A DNA stretch of 64,000 nucleotides from Gordonia rubripertincta (GTDB lineage: Bacteria > Actinomycetota > Actinomycetes > Mycobacteriales > Mycobacteriaceae): the NCBI RefSeq assembly GCF_038024875.1, contig NZ_CP136136.1, forward strand, positions 496,001 through 560,000, written 5' to 3'. Each line of letters opens with the position of its first letter. Positions within the stretch are counted from its first letter, which is position 1. The position numbers were made by a program, and so were the translations under genes. The notes under the pieces are model-generated. The model did not search any database. It had not been told where the DNA came from and saw nothing but the letters and a program-made list of their open reading frames with translations. Below are positions 28,101 to 36,343 of the stretch, piece after piece.

Positions 28101-28202
28101 ACCGACGCACGCGAGATCCGCGGAGTCCACCTCGCCGAGCTTCTCACCTCCACGACCCGACCCCGACCGCCCGCCGACCAACCGAGGAGAGCCCGATCAT
28201 GA
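25140..28202 (+). CDS. FAD-linked dehydrogenase fused to Fe-S and CCG domains (YdiJ/GlcD-GlpC-like)
   Basis: 1020 residues from GTG, four bp after the aminotransferase stop. Residues 40-180 form an FAD-binding PCMH domain (VIVRGGGTSMAGNAIGDGVVIDLSRHL) and 240-530 the FAD-oxidase C-terminal domain (GVMYGHFGAGCMHVRITFDL, GSLSGEHGDGRARSALL). About 600-680 is a ferredoxin-like part (GRCRADTGGVMCPSY, CLSCKACSTDCPTG). CCG-type domains follow at about 804 (ADNCCALTW) and 927 (DGCCGVAGNFG). Architecture and length match E. coli YdiJ, a D-2-hydroxyglutarate dehydrogenase; related enzymes oxidise D-lactate or glycolate. Substrate here unknown. Its stop overlaps the next start (ATGA). Confidence 0.86.
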   Translation: MDIADELADLGVDADASPRRLAEYSYDASNYRVPPRAVTFPRSAREVATIVARCHALDVPVIVRGGGTSMAGNAIGDGVVIDLSRHLDQVVSVDAETCTAVAGSGIVLTTLAARARSATDGRLTFAPDPSSASRATLGGAIGNDACGNHSVRYGRTSDHVIELHLVTADGMLLTATRDGLYATDSHDRKAVARAAEITSELRELASSNLAILRTELETIPRQVSGYHLARLLPENGFDVARALVGSEGTCAIVVSAKVRLVPVATSQLLLCVGYHSPADAARDVPAILPFAPSAIEGIDRKIVATMAARRGRDTVAGLPEGSAWLFIDIDSESAQTQGESDVPATAKRLLDHLRGQGRMIDATVVDDPARRTALWRVREDGAGLSSRLADPDDESVGGDYESWPGWEDAAVAPERLADYLDDFAELLDRHRLTGVMYGHFGAGCMHVRITFDLRTPDGRAVMEHFCTDAAELVVRHGGSLSGEHGDGRARSALLPIMYSPAMMAAFARFKSIWDPTGNLNPGSIVDPPSIAADLALADVPRRTWPTTFDLGHGHDSRDTTPRSALSSGAGDDTSAAAPSGAEARGGSHELPLLDPFVHAVQGCIGVGRCRADTGGVMCPSYRATRDEKDSTRGRARVLQDMMRTAPSVDEGWRSPEVADALELCLSCKACSTDCPTGVDMATYKSEFLDHHYRRRLRPLSHYSLGWMPAWLSAAGTAAPLINRALSSKISGLAARAGGLDPRRTMPAFATRRARKAHLADLAPVSPTSQVILFVDSFTRAFRPRVAAAAAEVLGATGEQVGCSADNCCALTWISTGQLGKARKTLRRTAANLDDGTDRPIVVPEPSCAAALAKDLPELVPTDSARRVAARVRSFAAHLPTLLDAGWQPPPLPDEVTLQTHCHEYAVFGARTGTAALEALGVTVHSADGCCGVAGNFGFEKGHYEVSMAVAENGLAPALRDDPHRPVVTDGFSCAMAVEHLAAVDVGLTDAREIRGVHLAELLTSTTRPRPPADQPRRARS

Positions 28203-29705
28203 CGGCCATCGCCACCACCCCAGGTCCCCGACGCCATCTCGTCGATCCACACCGATCTGTTCATCGGCGGTGAATGGGTTCCGGCCGCCGCCGGCGACCG
28301 GTTCGACGTGCTCAATCCCGCGACCGGCGAGGTGCTCGCCGAGGTGGCCGACGCCGACGCGACCGACGCCCGACGCGCGCTCGAGACCGCGGCCGCGCAT
28401 CAGGCGGAATGGGCGGCCACGTCGCCGAGGAACCGGAGCGAAATCCTCTACCGCGCCTACGAACTCATCATGAGCCGGGTCGACGGGATCGCCTCGGTGA
28501 TGACGGCCGAGATGGGCAAGCCGCTCGCCGAGGCCAAGGGTGAGGTTGCCTACGGCGCCGAGTTCTTCCGGTGGTTCGCCGAGGAGGCCGTGCGCATCGG
28601 CGGCGACCACACCACCACCGGAGACGGCGGGACCCGCATCGTGGTGAGCAGGCAGCCCGTCGGTCCCTGCATCCTGATCACGCCGTGGAACTTCCCGCTG
28701 GCCATGGGAACCCGCAAGATCGGGCCGGCCATCGCGGCCGGCTGCACGATGGTTCTCAAGCCCGCCGAACTCACCCCGCTGACCACCCTTCTCCTCGCCG
28801 ACATCCTCGTCGAGGCAGGTCTGCCCGCCGGCGTGCTGAACGTCGTGACCACCACCGATCCGTCGACGGTGGTCACCGAGTGGATGGACAGCGGGCTCGC
28901 CCGCAAGGTCAGCTTCACCGGCTCGACCGAGGTCGGCAAGACCCTGCTGCGGCAGGCCGCCGGAACCGTCATGCGCACCTCCATGGAGCTCGGCGGCAAT
29001 GCCCCGTTCATCGTGTGCGCCGACGCCGACATCTCCCGCGCGGTCGACGGACTCATGCTGGCCAAGATGCGCAACACCGGTCAGGCGTGCACCGCGGCGA
29101 ATCGGATCTTCGTGCACCGCAGCGTGATCGACGAGTTCACCGAACAGTTCACGGCGAAGATGGCCGCACTGAAGGTCGGCGACGGCGCCGCCGACGGAAC
29201 ACAGGTCGGACCCCTCGTCGAACCCAAGGCCGTCGCGAAGGTTGCCTCGCTCGTCGACGACGCGGTGTCGAAGGGCGCCGCCGTGGCCTGCGGCGGGGAG
29301 GCGCCGGAGGGTCCAGGCTTCTTCTACCCGCCTACGGTGCTGACCGGTGTCGGGCTCGAGGCCGACCTGGTGCGCAACGAGATCTTCGGTCCGGTCGCGG
29401 CGATCATCCCGTTCGGCGACGCCGACAACCCCCTCGATCCGGCTGCCGACGACGAGGTGATCTCCCTCGCGAACGACACCCCGTGGGGTCTGGTCGCCTA
29501 CTTCTTCAGCCAGGACGTCGACCGTTGCGCTCGCCTGTCGACAGCGCTGGAAGCCGGTATGGTCGGGGTCAACACGGGCATCGTGTCGAATCCGGCCGCG
29601 CCGTTCGGCGGTGTCAAGGAGTCCGGCCTCGGCCGCGAGGGTGGCCGCGTGGGCATCGAGGAGTTCCTCGACATGAAGTACACGGCGACGCCGATCCGCC
29701 GCTGA
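28199..29705 (+). CDS. aldehyde dehydrogenase (succinate-semialdehyde type) with apparent +1 frameshift
   Basis: Restored length 501 residues. NAD(P)+-dependent oxidation of a semialdehyde to a carboxylate. ATG 28199 overlaps the previous stop. Codons read MTAIATT, then one C too many in CACCCCAG (28216-28223), after which the frame is QVPDAISSIHTDLFIGGEWVPAA and onward. Family features: PWNFPLAMGTRKIGPAIAAG, SFTGSTEVGKTLL, the Glu in MELGGNAPF, the nucleophile Cys in NTGQACTAANR, and FGGVKESGLGREGG. GTG 28308 would omit the conserved N-terminus and is rejected as the true start. Downstream of an aminotransferase this suggests a semialdehyde intermediate. Confidence 0.9.
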
Positions 29706-29761
29706 GTACGCGAACAGAACATCCCCCGACCACCGACGTGTGACCAAGGAGTAGCAAGCCC

Positions 29762-30955
29762 ATGTACCTCGGTGCTCAGCTGTTCACCGACAGCGAGTAC
29801 GAACAGCGCCTGACGAAGGTCCGTGAACTCATGGACCGTCAGGGGTTGTCGGCGATCATCGTCACCGACCCGGCCAACATCTTCTATCTGATCGGGTACA
29901 ACGCGTGGTCGTTCTACACCCCGCAGATGCTGTTCGTCCCGATCGAGGGCGAGATGGTCTTCTACGCCCGGGAGATGGACGCCCGTGGTGCGCACCGCAC
30001 CACATGGCTGCCCGACGACCAGATCGTCGGCTACCCGGAGAGCTACGTACACCGACCCCACGTGCATCCTTTCGACTGGGTCGCGTGGTCACTCCGTCAG
30101 CGGCACGCGATCGCGCCGGCCTCCCGTGGCGGATCGGTCGGCCTGGAGATGGACTCGCACTTCTTCTCCCCCAAGGCCTATCGCGCATTGCACAATGCGA
30201 TCCCGGAGTGGAAGCTGGTCGACAACTTCGAGCTCGTGAACTGGGTGCGGTCGGTCAAGTCCGAGGCCGAGGTCCAGCTGATGCGTCAGGCCGGGATGGT
30301 GTGTTCGGAGGCCATGCGCGCGGCGATCGACACGATCGACGTCGGTGTGCGGCAGTGTGATGCGGCGGCGGCGATCTCACAGGCACAGATCACCGGGACA
30401 CCCGACTACGGCGGCGACTACCCGGCGATCGTGCCGATGATGCCCACCGGCGCGGCGGCCGACACCCCTCATCTCACCTGGCATCAGGGAACTTTCGTCG
30501 AGGACGAGGCGGTGGTCATCGAGCTGACCGGCGCCCACAACCGGTATCACTGCCCGCTCGCACGGACGGTCTCGCTGGGCACTCCACACAAGGATCTCGA
30601 CTACGTCGCGAAGGCGACCGCCGAGGGCCTGAACAACGTCCTCGAGGCGATCAAGCCGGGTGTGGCGACACGCGAACTCGCCTCCACCTGGAACTGGACC
30701 CTGGCCAAGTACGGCCTCGAAAAGCCGTCGCGCCTGGGGTATTCGATCGGCATCGGGTACCCGCCGGACTGGGGTGAGCGCACCATCAGCATCCGCTCCG
30801 AGGACGAGACCATCCTGGAGACCAACATGACCTTCCACATCGTCTGCGGAATGTGGATGGAGAACTACGGTTTCGAGCTCTCCGAATCGGTGCGGGTGAG
30901 CCCCACCGGCGTCGAGTGTTTCACGTCGTTCCCGCGGGAATTGATCCAGAAATAG
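29762..30955 (+). CDS. M24-family ectoine hydrolase-like protein (DoeA/EutD type)
   Basis: 397 residues, creatinase/aminopeptidase-P fold. The segments DPANIFYLIGYNAWSFYTPQ, DYGGDYPAIVPMMPTGAAAD and GYSIGIGYPPDWGERTIS are very like ectoine hydrolases as I remember them. Those enzymes open the ectoine ring to N-acetyl-2,4-diaminobutyrate. The metal-ligand set of true M24 peptidases is not complete (ELTGAHNRYHCPLART at the usual D-x-G site), as in the metal-independent EutD. Glu254 sits almost exactly where the reported EutD catalytic Glu255 lies. An AAGGAG ribosome site precedes the ATG. Confident on the family, moderate on the substrate. Confidence 0.82.
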   Translation: MYLGAQLFTDSEYEQRLTKVRELMDRQGLSAIIVTDPANIFYLIGYNAWSFYTPQMLFVPIEGEMVFYAREMDARGAHRTTWLPDDQIVGYPESYVHRPHVHPFDWVAWSLRQRHAIAPASRGGSVGLEMDSHFFSPKAYRALHNAIPEWKLVDNFELVNWVRSVKSEAEVQLMRQAGMVCSEAMRAAIDTIDVGVRQCDAAAAISQAQITGTPDYGGDYPAIVPMMPTGAAADTPHLTWHQGTFVEDEAVVIELTGAHNRYHCPLARTVSLGTPHKDLDYVAKATAEGLNNVLEAIKPGVATRELASTWNWTLAKYGLEKPSRLGYSIGIGYPPDWGERTISIRSEDETILETNMTFHIVCGMWMENYGFELSESVRVSPTGVECFTSFPRELIQK

Positions 30956-31062
30956 ACAACGCCACCTGAAGCCCAAGGAATACACGACAACCCAACTGCT
31001 GCCTGAGGTGCGAGGAGCGAAAGCGACGAGCCACGAAGGCCTGGTGAGACGAGGTGCACGAC

Positions 31063-32304
31063 ATGACCACAACGACCGAACCCGTGAACGACGTACGGCA
31101 TTCCGGCCCCACGCTGCCTCTGGCCGGGCGGTCGAAGGACCTGGTCGGGTCGATGATCGACTCGTCGACCTCCCTGCTTGCCGCACAGTCCCACGACATC
31201 GTGCGCTTCGCGATGGGTTCACCGGCCGACGAGGCCGTTCCGGCCGACGAGTTCCGTCAGATCGCCGGCGAGATCCTCGACCACACGTCGTTCACCTATG
31301 GCGCCACCGAAGGTGAACCGCGGCTGCTGCAGCTGCTCGTCGACTACCTCGCCACGACGCCCGATCCGTCGACCCACGACCGTCTGGTGATCACCACCGG
31401 CGGCATGCAGGGCCTCGACCTCGCCTGCAAGCTGTTCGTCGACCCCGGTGACCTGGTCATCGTCGAGTCCCCCACGTACACCAATGGCAGCGCCACCGCG
31501 CTGTCCTATGGGGCACAACTGCTGGAGGTGCCCGTCGACGACGACGGCATGCAGGTCGACCAGCTCGCCGATCTGGTGGCGCACACCCACAAGACCCCCA
31601 AGGCGATCTACACGATCCCCACGTTCCAGAACCCGTCCGGGGTCACGATGTCGGAGGAACGACGCCGCGAGCTGTTGCGCCTGGCCCACACCTGGGGTTC
31701 GGTCATCATCGATGACGACCCGTACGGGCTGCTCCGCTTCGCGGGTACCGACATCCCCACCTTCCAGACGCTGAGCCCGGGCGATCCGCTGATCTTCTCG
31801 GTGCGGACCTTCTCGAAGATCCTGGCTCCCGGCTGGCGAGTCGGCTGGGTCGACGCCGACCCGTCGTTGCGGCAGCTGCTCATCAACGGCAAGCAGGCCA
31901 TGGACACCTGCACCAACGTGCCCAACCAGCACATCGTGGCGGAGTACATCGCGCGTGGTGGCCTCGAGGACCATCTCGCCGGCATCCGCTCGCTGTATCG
32001 CGAGCGCAAGGACGCCATGCTCGACTCCATCGCCCGCCACCTCGGCGACCGCGTGGTCACCACGAACCCGGAAGGCGGCTTCTTCCTGTGGGTGACGCTG
32101 CGGGAGGAGTTCGCCGAGATCGACACCCGGGAGCTGTTCGAGATCGCCCTGGCCGATGGCGTCGCCTTCATCCCGGGCCCGGCACTGTCGCCGGGCGGCC
32201 GATTCCGCAATTCGATGCGCCTGTGCTTCGCGTCGAGCACGCCGGACCGGATCGACGAAGGTATTCGACGCCTCACGTCCAGTCTTGAGAAGATGGCACG
32301 GTGA
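31063..32304 (+). CDS. class I/II PLP-dependent aminotransferase (LysN/aminoadipate-like)
   Basis: 413 residues. Fold-type I aminotransferase without the N-terminal helix-turn-helix of MocR regulators. TGGMQGLDLACKLFVDPGDLVIVESPTY and YTIPTFQNPSGVTMSEERR are the substrate/PLP-phosphate signatures, IIDDDPYGLLRF gives the PLP Asp-Tyr, and FSKILAPGWRVGW holds the Schiff-base lysine. NSMRLCFA supplies the carboxylate-binding Arg. It would interconvert an amino acid and a 2-keto acid. ATG 31063 is preferred to GTG 31054. The stop overlaps the next start (GTGA). Confidence 0.88.
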   Translation: MTTTTEPVNDVRHSGPTLPLAGRSKDLVGSMIDSSTSLLAAQSHDIVRFAMGSPADEAVPADEFRQIAGEILDHTSFTYGATEGEPRLLQLLVDYLATTPDPSTHDRLVITTGGMQGLDLACKLFVDPGDLVIVESPTYTNGSATALSYGAQLLEVPVDDDGMQVDQLADLVAHTHKTPKAIYTIPTFQNPSGVTMSEERRRELLRLAHTWGSVIIDDDPYGLLRFAGTDIPTFQTLSPGDPLIFSVRTFSKILAPGWRVGWVDADPSLRQLLINGKQAMDTCTNVPNQHIVAEYIARGGLEDHLAGIRSLYRERKDAMLDSIARHLGDRVVTTNPEGGFFLWVTLREEFAEIDTRELFEIALADGVAFIPGPALSPGGRFRNSMRLCFASSTPDRIDEGIRRLTSSLEKMAR

Positions 32305-33512
32305 GCGGTGAACACGTAACTGAGCTGAGTCCGGCCGAGCAGTCCCTCGTCGACCTGATCGACGAGGCCGCGATCACCGCGCTCACCACCGCGCTGGTGG
32401 AGGCGCCGAGCGAGAATCCGGGCGGCACCGAGGGCGCCGCCGTCGAGATCCTGGAGAAGGCGTGCCGCGCGCTCGGCTTCGACGTCGACACCCATGAGGT
32501 GGCTCCCGGGCGTCCGAACCTGATCGCCACCCTCCCCGGCGGCGACGGCCCGGGCCTGATGTTCCTCGGCCACTCCGACGTGGTGCCCGCGGGCCCGAAC
32601 TGGACCGCCGACCCGTACACCGTGCGGACCCGCGACGGCCGTCTCTACGGGCGCGGCACCACCGACATGAAGGGCGGGATCGCGGCCGTCGTCGCGGCAA
32701 TGAGCGTGTTGTCTCGTGCACGCGACGTCGGCGTCGAACTCTCCGGCCCGGTGCGCCTGGTGTGCACGGTCGACGAGGAGGAGCACGGCATCGGCGTGCG
32801 CGACTTCGTCGGCCGTCCCGCCGATCACGACTTCCTCGGCTGCATCGTCGCCGAACCCACCGACATGCAGATCGTCCGCGGTTGCCGCGGTGCGTCGTAC
32901 ATCGAGATCGACGTGACCGGCCGCGCCGCCCATTCCGGCCGTCCCGCCGACGGGCGCAGTGCCATCAATGCCGCCGCGGCGATCGTCGAGATCATCCGCG
33001 CCGACCACGAACACCTTCACGAGACGCTCGACGACCTGCTCGGCTGCGGCACCTGGAACGTCGGCACCATCCAAGGTGGACAAGGCATCTCGGTCGTCGC
33101 GCCGACGTGTTCCCTCGGCATCGACCGTCGCCTGATGCCTTTCGAGAATCCGCACGCCATCGCCGAGGACCTCCGGAAGACCATCCGCGACAACAAGATC
33201 GACACCGACGGCATCACCGTCGACGTGCGCGTCACCATGGAGATGCCCGGTTTCGCGACCGCCGCGGACCACCCGCTCGTCACCACTGCGGTCGGCTCGG
33301 TCACCGACGCCGGCACCGCGACCTCGGTCGGCGGCTGGACCGCCGCATGCGACGGCGGTTTCGTCAGCCGCGACCTCGGAATCCCGTCGATCGTCCTGGG
33401 CCCGGGCAACATCAACACCGACGCACATCAGCCCGACGAGTCGGTCGCCATCGCAGATCTCGTCACTGCGGCAAAGGCGTACACGCTCGCCGGGCTGAGG
33501 TTGCTGGGCTAG
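32301..33512 (+). CDS. M20-family deacylase/peptidase (ArgE/DapE-like)
   Basis: 403 residues. Di-zinc amidohydrolase of the acetylornithine deacetylase / succinyl-diaminopimelate desuccinylase group. FLGHSDVVPAG holds the first Zn His and Asp, GRGTTDMKGGIAAVVAA the bridging Asp, TVDEEEHGIGV the catalytic Glu pair, and NINTDAHQPDES the last Zn His. The dimerisation domain lies between residues 190 and 300. In this operon a deacetylase acting on N-acetyl-diaminobutyrate, in place of the AstE-like DoeB, would complete an ectoine route; that is inference. GTG 32301 overlaps the preceding stop. It shares the CTAG at its end with the convergent transporter stop. Confidence 0.88.
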   Translation: MSGEHVTELSPAEQSLVDLIDEAAITALTTALVEAPSENPGGTEGAAVEILEKACRALGFDVDTHEVAPGRPNLIATLPGGDGPGLMFLGHSDVVPAGPNWTADPYTVRTRDGRLYGRGTTDMKGGIAAVVAAMSVLSRARDVGVELSGPVRLVCTVDEEEHGIGVRDFVGRPADHDFLGCIVAEPTDMQIVRGCRGASYIEIDVTGRAAHSGRPADGRSAINAAAAIVEIIRADHEHLHETLDDLLGCGTWNVGTIQGGQGISVVAPTCSLGIDRRLMPFENPHAIAEDLRKTIRDNKIDTDGITVDVRVTMEMPGFATAADHPLVTTAVGSVTDAGTATSVGGWTAACDGGFVSRDLGIPSIVLGPGNINTDAHQPDESVAIADLVTAAKAYTLAGLRLLG

Positions 33513-34903
33513 GCCCTCGACTCCGCCGGCTTCTTCTGCAGCTCGTGGAAGTCGTTCTCCCTGCTGGGGATCTCGGTGCCGCGGAGCGAGCAGCCCGCGG
33601 TCTCCTTCAGGAACAGCAGCGCGACCATGCCGATGGCGCAGGCGCCCATCATGTACACGGCCGGGAAGAGGTTCCAGTCGGTGCCCTCCACGACGGCATC
33701 GTTCACCAGAGGCGCCGTACCGCCGAAGGCAGCGGTCGCGACGTTGTAGGAGATCGCGAAGCCCGCGTATCGGACCTGGGTCGGGAACATCGCCGGGAAG
33801 GTCGCCGAGATGGTGGCGAGCTGTGGGATGTAGAGCGCGCCGAGGATCACGAATGCCACGATCGCCCAGACGAATCCCTGGCCCATCAGCCAGTACAGCG
33901 GTAGCGCGAGGACGAACAGGCCGACCAGCGATCCCCACCACATCGGTTTACGCCCGGTCGAATCCGACCACCAGCCGAAGAACGGGATGAGCAACATCAT
34001 CACGAGCTGCCCGATCAGGTTGACGACGCTCGCCGAGGTCTCGGACAGGTTGATGGTGTTCTGCAGGTAGGTCGGCTGATACGCCAACAGCGTGTAGTTG
34101 GCGACGTTGAGTGCGATGACCATGCCGAACATCGTCAGGATCGGTCGCCGGTAGTTGACGAGCAGATCCTTGAACCGGGTCCACGCCGAACCCTTGATCT
34201 CGTCCTCCTGCTCCAGCTCCTGGAAGACCGGGGTGTCGTCCATCTGCGAGCGGAGGTACAGCCCGATCAGGCCCATGGGCAGCGCGAGCAGGAACGGGAT
34301 GCGCCAACCCCACTGATCCATCTGCGAATCGGAGAGTCCCAGCTGCAGGAGCAGGACGAAAGCGGTACCGCCGCAGAAGCCGGCGAGGGTACCGAACTCG
34401 AGGAATGAACCGTACTTACCGCGCTTGTTGTCCGGCGCGTACTCGGCCATGAACGTTGCCGCACCGCCGTATTCACCGCCGGTCGAGAAACCCTGGACGA
34501 CGCGGAGCAGGATCAGCAGGACGGGCGCCCACACACCGATCGACGCGTGGGTGGGCAGCAGGCCGATGAGCGCGGTGGCGCCCGAGATCAGCAGAATCGT
34601 CATGGCCAGGACGGATTTGCGGCCGATGCGGTCGCCGATGGGTCCCCAGATCATTCCGCCGAGCGGGCGGAGCACGAAGGAGACCGCGAAACCGAGCATG
34701 GTGCCGATGGTTCCGAAATCACCCGGGAAGAAGGCCTGGGTCAGGTAGACCGAGGCCGCGGCGTAGACGCCGTAGTCGTACCACTCGGTGGCGTTTCCGA
34801 TGGCCGAGGCACCGATGGCCTTGTGGAGTAGTTTCCGTCCCTCGGGTGACTCCGGGTCCGGGGCGAGCTGCTCGTAAGTGTCCGCTGGCGTCGTGTCGCT
34901 CAT
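33509..34903 (-). CDS. MHS-family transporter, ProP-like
   Basis: 464-residue 12-helix major facilitator. ATEWYDYGVYAAASVYLTQAFFP, GPIGDRIGRKSVLAM and especially LRVVQGFSTGGEYGGAATFMAEYAP followed by GSFLEFGTLAG follow the ProP pattern (proline, betaine and ectoine symporter of E. coli). An osmolyte or related small zwitterion is therefore a reasonable substrate, and this agrees with the ectoine-hydrolase-like gene in the facing operon. It lies 125 bp downstream of the GntR regulator on the same strand. Confidence 0.87.
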   Translation of the reverse strand: MSDTTPADTYEQLAPDPESPEGRKLLHKAIGASAIGNATEWYDYGVYAAASVYLTQAFFPGDFGTIGTMLGFAVSFVLRPLGGMIWGPIGDRIGRKSVLAMTILLISGATALIGLLPTHASIGVWAPVLLILLRVVQGFSTGGEYGGAATFMAEYAPDNKRGKYGSFLEFGTLAGFCGGTAFVLLLQLGLSDSQMDQWGWRIPFLLALPMGLIGLYLRSQMDDTPVFQELEQEDEIKGSAWTRFKDLLVNYRRPILTMFGMVIALNVANYTLLAYQPTYLQNTINLSETSASVVNLIGQLVMMLLIPFFGWWSDSTGRKPMWWGSLVGLFVLALPLYWLMGQGFVWAIVAFVILGALYIPQLATISATFPAMFPTQVRYAGFAISYNVATAAFGGTAPLVNDAVVEGTDWNLFPAVYMMGACAIGMVALLFLKETAGCSLRGTEIPSRENDFHELQKKPAESRA

Positions 34904-35028
34904 CTGCGCTTCCTGAATGTCATCGGGGCCGTGAATTCGCCCCTCGCTGGGTCATCTCCGGCGTTGGTGAACCCTGTGCACGGACGGCAGCCTGCTCGAC
35001 CGACCATGAACATCCGAACCGCGAGCGA

Positions 35029-35817
35029 TCAGCTCCCGGATGCGGTGAGATCGCCGGCGTCGTCGCCGTCACCGATCAATCGACGCAGCCCGTCGGCCAT
35101 GTGCTCGATCATCAGCGCATCCGCCTTGGCAGAATCCCCCGCAGCTATGGCGTCCACCAACGCCTGGTGTTCGTCGATCCGTTCCTTTCCCGATGAATAT
35201 GTTCCTCGCATGGCTCGCAAGCACATTCGTGTCTCCACGAGGATCGTCTCGTGGAGACGCGAAAGGCGCTGGCTTTCCGCGAGTTCCACCAGCGTCTGGT
35301 GAAATCCCATGTCAGCCTCGGCCATCCCGGCACCGTTCGGCTCGTCGACGAACGCGCGCATGGCCTCTACGGCCTCGTCCAGCGCGGCCACCGCCTCTGA
35401 TTCGCCGCGCGCGATGACCTGTTGCACGGCAGCACGTTCCACCGCTGTGCGCGCGACGTACATGTCGCGGATGTCGTCTCTCTCCATCGAGACGACGAAC
35501 AGGCCCCGGTTGCGATGGCTGACCAGCAGACCCTCCGCGGTGAGACGTTGCATCGCCTCACGCAACGGACCGCGGCTGACGCCCAGGTCTGCGGCGAGAC
35601 CGGACTCCGTCAACTGCGACCCGGGCGGGAAGTCGCCGTTCGCAATGGCATTGTGCAACTTACGCGCGATGATCGCCGGTGTCGACTCCTGCACCAGAGG
35701 CGTGAGCACCCGACGGCGCGTCGAACCGCCTCGTTTTGCCTGGTGAGGAGTGGTAGCTCGACCTCCCGGGCGGTCCGCGCCCGAGTCGTCCTCATCCACT
35801 GTGATCGCCACCGTCAT
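35029..35817 (-). CDS. GntR-family regulator, FadR (FCD) subfamily
   Basis: 262 residues. The winged helix at about 50-115 (IARKLHNAIANGDFPPGSQLTESGLAADLGVSRGPLREAMQRLTAEGLL) is followed by an FCD effector domain (DMYVARTAVERAAVQQV, ADMGFHQTLVELAESQRL, DEHQALVDAIAAGDSAKADALMIEHM) whose Asp/His residues commonly bind a metal and carboxylate. FadR-type proteins bind short palindromes such as TTGT-N-ACAA, and three such sites flank the island's genes. I chose ATG 35817; ATG 35847 is an alternative that would overlap the DUF3830 gene. Probably the local repressor. Confidence 0.88.
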   Translation of the reverse strand: MTVAITVDEDDSGADRPGGRATTPHQAKRGGSTRRRVLTPLVQESTPAIIARKLHNAIANGDFPPGSQLTESGLAADLGVSRGPLREAMQRLTAEGLLVSHRNRGLFVVSMERDDIRDMYVARTAVERAAVQQVIARGESEAVAALDEAVEAMRAFVDEPNGAGMAEADMGFHQTLVELAESQRLSRLHETILVETRMCLRAMRGTYSSGKERIDEHQALVDAIAAGDSAKADALMIEHMADGLRRLIGDGDDAGDLTASGS

Positions 35818-35827
35818 TCCTTCTTTC

Positions 35828-36343
35828 TTACCGCTCCAAGCGCGCATAGGTGAGCGTTTCACCCCGCGCGCCGCCCATCCAGACGTCGTTGCAAGCCGCC
35901 GCAAAGTCTTCCAGGCCCGCCGTAATGGTGGCGAACACGTTCCCCGGCACCCAGCCGACATCGCCGTTGACCAGCAGGTTGTTTCTTCCGTAGAAGACGG
36001 CGAGGTCGATGAGCAGCCGATGTTCGGCCGGCGCGGATGTGGGATCGTACCCATATGCGGGGTTGTCCAAAACACCGTCGAAGGTGAAATAGCACAGATC
36101 GCCGGGGATCGGCGTGATGGTTGTGTTCTCCGCACCCGGTTCCACCGGCGCGAATGCCGGTAGCAGCGTGTAGATCTCGTTGCGCGCGAACTTTCCGTGG
36201 AACACTTGGCCACCCAGCGGCAATGCGTCCCAGACCGCGCCGGCGGTCCGGGGCGCCTCGGCATCGAGCATCCGCGCCACCGCCGTCACGCCTCGCTCCT
36301 CGAGTGTCACGGTGATGAATCGTTCGGCTGGCCGCTCGGTCAC
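35828..36343 (-). CDS. DUF3830 protein (cyclophilin-like fold)
   Basis: 171 residues. Recognisable DUF3830 segments: FITVTLEERGVTAVARML, AGAVWDALPLGGQVFHGKFARNEIYTLLP, GDLCYFTFD and NNLLVNGDVGWVPGNVFATI. The fold is cyclophilin-like; family members occur beside amidases and racemases in amino-acid or hydantoin-type catabolic loci, and biochemical function is unknown. Its ATG overlaps the amidase stop (ATGA), indicating translational coupling. Confidence 0.85.
   Translation of the reverse strand: MTERPAERFITVTLEERGVTAVARMLDAEAPRTAGAVWDALPLGGQVFHGKFARNEIYTLLPAFAPVEPGAENTTITPIPGDLCYFTFDGVLDNPAYGYDPTSAPAEHRLLIDLAVFYGRNNLLVNGDVGWVPGNVFATITAGLEDFAAACNDVWMGGARGETLTYARLER

Noticed and set aside
28308..29705. 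Shorter aldehyde dehydrogenase starting at GTG 28308
   Set aside because: The preceding codons in this frame encode the conserved DLFIGGEWVPA N-terminus, and ATG 28199 overlaps the upstream stop as elsewhere in the operon.
31063..32304. MocR/EnuR-type regulator of ectoine genes
   Set aside because: The protein has the aminotransferase fold and lysine but lacks the N-terminal winged helix, so it is an enzyme.
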